Shown: positions 5,090 to 7,646 of the stretch, in pieces | Layout of the letters: each line of letters begins with the position of its first letter | Position numbering within the stretch: the stretch's first letter is position 1 | DNA from: JAXDLH01 sp034666705 | Lineage (GTDB): Bacteria; Chloroflexota; UBA6077; SHYK01 | Assembly (NCBI GenBank): GCA_034666705.1 | Contig: JAXDLH010000207.1 | Coordinates: forward strand, 1 to 7,646 | Length of the DNA stretch: 7,646 bases | Direction of reading: 5' to 3' | Notes under the pieces: model-generated | The model's database searches: none | What the model was told of the DNA's origin: nothing | The model's input: only the letters and a program-made list of their open reading frames with translations | Program-made: the position numbers and the translations under genes

Positions 5090-6199
5090 ATGCTGACGGC
5101 CGAAGAGAACCAACTGCTGACCCAGGTGGGCCCCGGCACCCCGGGGGGCGAGCTGCTGCGCCGCTACTGGCAGCCGGTGGGCGTGGTGCCGGAGTTGACC
5201 GCTGAGCACCCTACCAAGCGCGTCCGCGTGCTCGGCGAGGACCTCGTGCTCTACATGGGCGAGGATGGCTCGTACCACCTGATCGCCGAGCAATGCGCTC
5301 ACCGGGGCGCCTCGCTCTACTACGGCTTCGTCGAGGGCTGCAACCTCCGCTGTCCGTATCACGGCTGGGTCTACGACCCGAATGGGCGCATCCTCGAGCA
5401 GCCGTTCGAGCCGGCCGAATCGATGATGAAGCACGTGGTGCACCAGGCAGCCTATCCGGTGCAGCAGATGCGCGGCTTGCTCTTCGCCTACCTCGGCCCC
5501 TTGCCCGCCCCGATCTTGCCCCGCTGGGACGTGATCGCCCGCGAGGACGGCACCCACAAGATCGAGGTGCACCCGGTCCTCGCGTGCAACTGGGTCCAGG
5601 TGCAGGAGACGAACGTCGACCCGACCCACAACACCTACCTGCACTACCTGTGGGGTTACAAGCTGGGGATGCGGAAGGATTTCCGCTTTCAGCCGATCGA
5701 GCTCGACTTCGAGCTGTGCGAGTGGGGCATCCTGAAGCGGCGCAACTTCGGCGGCGAGGGTGCCTACAAAGAGGAAGGCCACCCGGCCGTATTCCCTAAC
5801 ATGCTGCGCCACTCCAGCGGGCATGGCCCAATCGACTTCTTCTGGCGCGTGCCCGCCGACGATACCCACACCCTGACCTACTGGCTCGGGTTCAATCCCT
5901 CGCCCGATGGCAGCATCCAAGCCGTCGAGATGCCGCCGGTCGAGTACATCGAGCTCAAAGACGACGAAGGCTACTTCCACATGCGCAGCTTCCCGAGCCA
6001 GGACTCGATGGCGTGGGAGACCCAGGGCCCCATCCGCGACCGCAGCCTGGAGCATCTCGGGGTTGGCGATAAGGGCGTGGTGATGTTCCGCCAACTGCTC
6101 AAGCAGCAGATCGACCTGGTTCGCGAGGGGGGCGACCCGATGGGCATCATCCGCGACCTGGCGCAGGATCGGCTGATCTCCTTCTCCGCCTCGAAGTAG
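5090..6199 (+). CDS. Rieske non-heme iron oxygenase, phthalate-dioxygenase/vanillate-demethylase type
   Basis: 369 aa alpha-type oxygenase subunit. It would take electrons from a reductase and use O2 to hydroxylate or O-demethylate an aromatic or similar compound in the cytoplasm. The Rieske [2Fe-2S] site is complete: Cys69-x-His71 and Cys88-x2-His91 (CPYHGW). The catalytic domain carries the mononuclear iron motif NVDPTHNTYLHY with bridging Asp177 and ligands His180 and His185. Asp305 in QDSMAWETQ is the likely third ligand, followed by GPIRDRSLEHLG (313-324), typical of the phthalate-dioxygenase branch. AGGAG lies about 9 nt before the ATG. No ferredoxin or reductase gene is in the window, so the electron donor and substrate are unknown. 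Divergent from the truncated hemoglobin. Confidence 0.93.
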   Translation: MLTAEENQLLTQVGPGTPGGELLRRYWQPVGVVPELTAEHPTKRVRVLGEDLVLYMGEDGSYHLIAEQCAHRGASLYYGFVEGCNLRCPYHGWVYDPNGRILEQPFEPAESMMKHVVHQAAYPVQQMRGLLFAYLGPLPAPILPRWDVIAREDGTHKIEVHPVLACNWVQVQETNVDPTHNTYLHYLWGYKLGMRKDFRFQPIELDFELCEWGILKRRNFGGEGAYKEEGHPAVFPNMLRHSSGHGPIDFFWRVPADDTHTLTYWLGFNPSPDGSIQAVEMPPVEYIELKDDEGYFHMRSFPSQDSMAWETQGPIRDRSLEHLGVGDKGVVMFRQLLKQQIDLVREGGDPMGIIRDLAQDRLISFSASK

Positions 6200-6362
6200 G
6201 GCATCACCTCGCTCGCCCTGTAGCAAGCGACACAACCCGTTCGCCCTGAGCCTCTCGAAGAGTTGAGCCCGGCACATCGCGATTCGGGAGCGCACTCCAA
6301 GGCTGGGAATCCGTTCGCCCTGAGGCTCTCCAAGGGTTGAACCCGGCACGCCGATGCAACCG

Positions 6363-6472
6363 GGCCGCCATGAGCAACCGGAATCCGTTCGCCCTGAGGC
6401 CTGGCGGTGAGCGGCGTATCCGCGCCGTTCAGACGGCCGCCATGAGCAACCGGAATCCGTTCGCCCTGAGGC
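6363..6472 (+). repeat. 38-bp direct repeat pair
   Basis: 6363-6400 and 6435-6472 are identical over 38 bp, spanning GGCCGCCATGAGCAACCGGA plus the first 16 nt of the REP-like element. The offset is 72 bp. The repeat therefore extends about 22 bp beyond the basic element, pointing to a local duplication rather than independent insertions. Confidence 0.85.
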
Positions 6473-6547
6473 TCTCGAAGGGTGAACCCGCGGTGACCCA
6501 ACTTGCGCTCGCCGGGTTCAACCCTTCGAGAGCCTCAGGGCGAACGG
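6457..6547. terminator. Inverted REP-like pair, possible bidirectional terminator
   Basis: Copies at 6457-6490 and 6511-6547 are head to head, separated by 20 nt. Arms of about 34 nt match except for one missing T near 6483, so the RNA would form a long stable hairpin. It lies 11 nt past the Clp-N gene stop and about 260 nt past the oxygenase stop. There is no T tract, so its role may be mRNA 3'-end protection. Confidence 0.5.
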
Positions 6548-6558
6548 TTGGTTGGTGT

Positions 6559-7047
6559 TTACTCCGGGCTGCGGAGCAGCTCCCAGAGCGTATCGCGCGC
6601 CGCCCGCACGCGGTGCACGTCGAGCCCAAAATAGTGAAGCAGCCCGTAACCCATCCCCTCGGGCACTTGTAGAAGCGCCAGGAGCAGGTGCTCCGTGCCG
6701 ATCGGGTAGGTGCCGCTATACCGGTTGGCCTCCTCGAGCGAGAGCTCGACGACGCGCATCGCGGCCGCGGTGTGTGGCACGTCGCCCCACGCCGTGCACA
6801 CCTCGGCATCGTCCTGCCGGCGGCTATGGAGCAGCACGAACTCGGTGACGCGGCGCGCCCAGAGGAGATCGAGCTGCAGGCGAGCGAGGATCAGGCCGCC
6901 CGCACACGTCTCCTCGCGCAGTACGCCCAGGAGGATGTGGCCGGTCGTCACGCCCGGCCGGCTACCGGAGGACGACCGGTACTCAGTCACGCCGTGCTCC
7001 CACGCCAGGCGGGCGCAGCGCCCCATTCGTTCCAGCTCAACGGTCAC
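6559..7047 (-). CDS. Free-standing Clp N-terminal (Clp-N/R) domain protein
   Basis: 162 aa made only of two Clp-N repeats, the substrate- and adaptor-binding module normally found at the front of ClpA/ClpB/ClpC. Repeat 1 is about residues 7-75 (ARLAWEHG, VTTGHILLGVLREE). Repeat 2 is about 92-160 (ELSLEEANRYSG, PIGTEHLLLALLQVPEGMG, GLDVHRVRAA). No Walker A/B or AAA+ region follows, so it cannot unfold proteins itself. Known stand-alone Clp-N proteins such as ClpS-independent ClpC1-like adaptors suggest a role as adaptor, decoy or phospho-arginine reader, but that is inference. The GTG at 7047 is chosen because AGGAGG (7057-7062) lies 9 nt upstream and the domain starts right after; the longer frame upstream overlaps the divergent gene. 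Repeat 1 is the more divergent of the two. Confidence 0.87.
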   Translation of the reverse strand: MTVELERMGRCARLAWEHGVTEYRSSSGSRPGVTTGHILLGVLREETCAGGLILARLQLDLLWARRVTEFVLLHSRRQDDAEVCTAWGDVPHTAAAMRVVELSLEEANRYSGTYPIGTEHLLLALLQVPEGMGYGLLHYFGLDVHRVRAARDTLWELLRSPE

Positions 7048-7050
7048 CGC

Positions 7051-7080
7051 CTGACACCTCCTGGCAGTTCGGCCTACCAT
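7051..7080 (+). promoter_or_regulatory. Candidate promoter of the membrane-anchored gene
   Basis: CTGACA (7051-7056, 5 of 6 to TTGACA) and TACCAT (7075-7080, 4 of 6) are 18 bp apart on the plus strand. Transcription would start near 7087 and the 5' leader (~60 nt) would contain the 16-bp tandem repeat. Confidence 0.35.
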
Positions 7081-7084
7081 AGTA
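7079..7084 (-). promoter_or_regulatory. Candidate -10 for the Clp-N gene
   Basis: TACTAT on the minus strand, 4 of 6 to TATAAT, would start transcripts near 7072 with a ~25-nt leader. Its -35 region would fall in the tandem repeat, and no good -35 is seen. Confidence 0.3.
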
Positions 7085-7119
7085 CGCCGTCCGGGAAGTA
7101 CGCCGTCCGGGAAGTACGC
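7082..7119. repeat. 16-bp tandem repeat in divergent promoter region
   Basis: GTACGCCGTCCGGGAA occurs twice without a gap (7082-7097, 7098-7113) and is followed by the first six bases again (GTACGC, 7114-7119). Placed between two divergent genes and overlapping candidate promoter parts, it could be a regulator binding site with two or more half sites. Confidence 0.8.
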
Positions 7120-7147
7120 GCAAGGCGCCTGCCATGGAGCAACAGGG

Positions 7148-7646
7148 ATGAGCCGCACGCGCCAGCTCGCGATCGCCATGGGCCTGCTGGTCGTCGCCGC
7201 CTTCGCGTGTGCGGCGATCATCCACCTGCTTATCGCCCCGCGACTCTCGACGCTGTTCAACCTCAAGGCGCCAACCGACGCCCTGCTTACGCTCGACGAC
7301 GTGGGACCGGGCTTCGAGATGAGAAATGAATTCACCTCTTCGATCGGCGTGGAGACCGAGGTGAATCGGCATTTCGACGCCACCGGCGAAGCGTCCGACT
7401 CCGACGCGTTGTCCATCGAGAGCTCAGCAGCCGCGTATCGCTTGGCAATGGAGGATCCGGACGACTACATCAATCTTCGGCTGGGAACCGTCGCCTTCTT
7501 CACCCGTGGGAACCGATCGATCGTTTCCGTCGAAGGACCGAGCATGGGCGGCCCGACCGCCTGGCGCGCATCGCTCGATCCCGACGCTGAAGATCCGATC
7601 GATTGGACCATCGTGGCATTCAGGCGCGCCAACACGTGGATCATGA
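7148..7646 (+). CDS. Membrane-anchored protein of unknown function (3' end outside window)
   Basis: 166 codons open to the right edge. Family not recognised. Residues 1-6 (MSRTRQ) are basic, followed by a single hydrophobic segment at about 7-31 (LAIAMGLLVVAAFACAAIIH, then LLIAP). This fits a signal anchor with the rest outside the cytoplasm; no cleavage site is clear and the lone Cys at 21 lies within the segment without a lipobox. The remainder is acidic and polar with alternating strand-like pieces (LGTVAFFTRG, IDWTIVAFRR), resembling small exported alpha/beta proteins. GGAG lies 8 nt before the ATG. Divergent from the Clp-N gene with a 100-bp gap. Confidence 0.75.
   Translation, partial: MSRTRQLAIAMGLLVVAAFACAAIIHLLIAPRLSTLFNLKAPTDALLTLDDVGPGFEMRNEFTSSIGVETEVNRHFDATGEASDSDALSIESSAAAYRLAMEDPDDYINLRLGTVAFFTRGNRSIVSVEGPSMGGPTAWRASLDPDAEDPIDWTIVAFRRANTWIM

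Larger units (their letters stand above)
6237..6547. repeat. REP-like repeat array, five copies
   Basis: Copies of a ~35-nt element beginning CCGTTCGCCCTGAG, continuing (G/C)CTCTCGAAG and ending near TTGAACCCGGC. Plus-oriented copies lie at 6237-6273, 6311-6347 (CTCTCC variant), 6385-6400 (truncated) and 6457-6490; one inverted copy is at 6511-6547. The element is itself an imperfect palindrome (CCTTCGAG against CTCAGGG). It fills the gap between two convergent genes, the usual place for REP/BIME elements. Very similar GTTCGCCCTGAG...TCGAAGG elements are widespread in unrelated bacterial genomes. Open frames through it (for example those reading PQGERIPVAHGG repeatedly) are by-products and not called. 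Confidence 0.85.

Noticed and set aside
4913..6349. 478-aa open frame antisense to the Rieske oxygenase
   Set aside because: It mirrors a well-supported oxygenase gene in GC-rich DNA, has no family features or ribosome site, and runs into the repeat array and the globin gene.
5971..6501. Minus-strand frame with repeated PQGERIPVAHGG
   Set aside because: The repeats are translated REP-like DNA, a known source of spurious proteins; half of it is antisense to the oxygenase.
6237..6547. CRISPR array
   Set aside because: Copies differ in orientation and length, spacing is irregular, and no cas gene is present.

Overview
The window is GC-rich bacterial DNA with short intergenic gaps. Gene content (bS21, group II truncated hemoglobin, GT4/GH130 pair, free-standing Clp-N protein, phthalate-dioxygenase-type Rieske oxygenase) and frequent GTG starts behind strong Shine-Dalgarno sites fit a high-GC Chloroflexota-like organism (Thermomicrobia/Sphaerobacter type). 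That placement is inference from style and gene content only.

Left block (1-3190, all minus strand). A 41-aa Lys-rich small protein lies furthest upstream, followed by an unrecognised 98-aa protein. Next comes a candidate operon: a 56-aa leader ORF with a perfect AGGAGG, a GH130 glycoside phosphorylase, and a GT4 glycosyltransferase that runs off the left edge. The GH130 and GT4 genes share a TGATG stop/start. The pair suggests building or recycling of a mannose-type oligosaccharide or glycolipid.

Scar (about 3370-3800). A frameshifted, doubly truncated fragment of a DppB/OppB-type ABC permease sits beside an AT-rich patch with no convincing gene. It looks like the remains of a rearrangement.

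Middle block (3900-4600, plus strand). A small zinc-ribbon protein whose Shine-Dalgarno abuts a hairpin is followed by rpsU (bS21). A perfect 42-nt palindrome then serves as a shared terminator with the convergent globin gene.

Oxygen block (4630-6199). A trHbO-type hemoglobin (minus) and a Rieske non-heme iron oxygenase (plus) are divergently transcribed from a 70-bp gap holding one AT-rich -10-like patch readable both ways.

Right block (6200-7646). An array of REP-like repeats separates the oxygenase from a convergent two-repeat Clp-N domain protein. That gene is divergent from a membrane-anchored unknown protein running off the right edge. Their shared 100-bp promoter region carries a 16-bp tandem repeat.

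No RNA gene, CRISPR array or intact mobile element was seen. Nothing here is a clear new system. The best leads are the globin/oxygenase pair, the Clp-N/membrane protein pair with its tandem repeat, and the repeat array.
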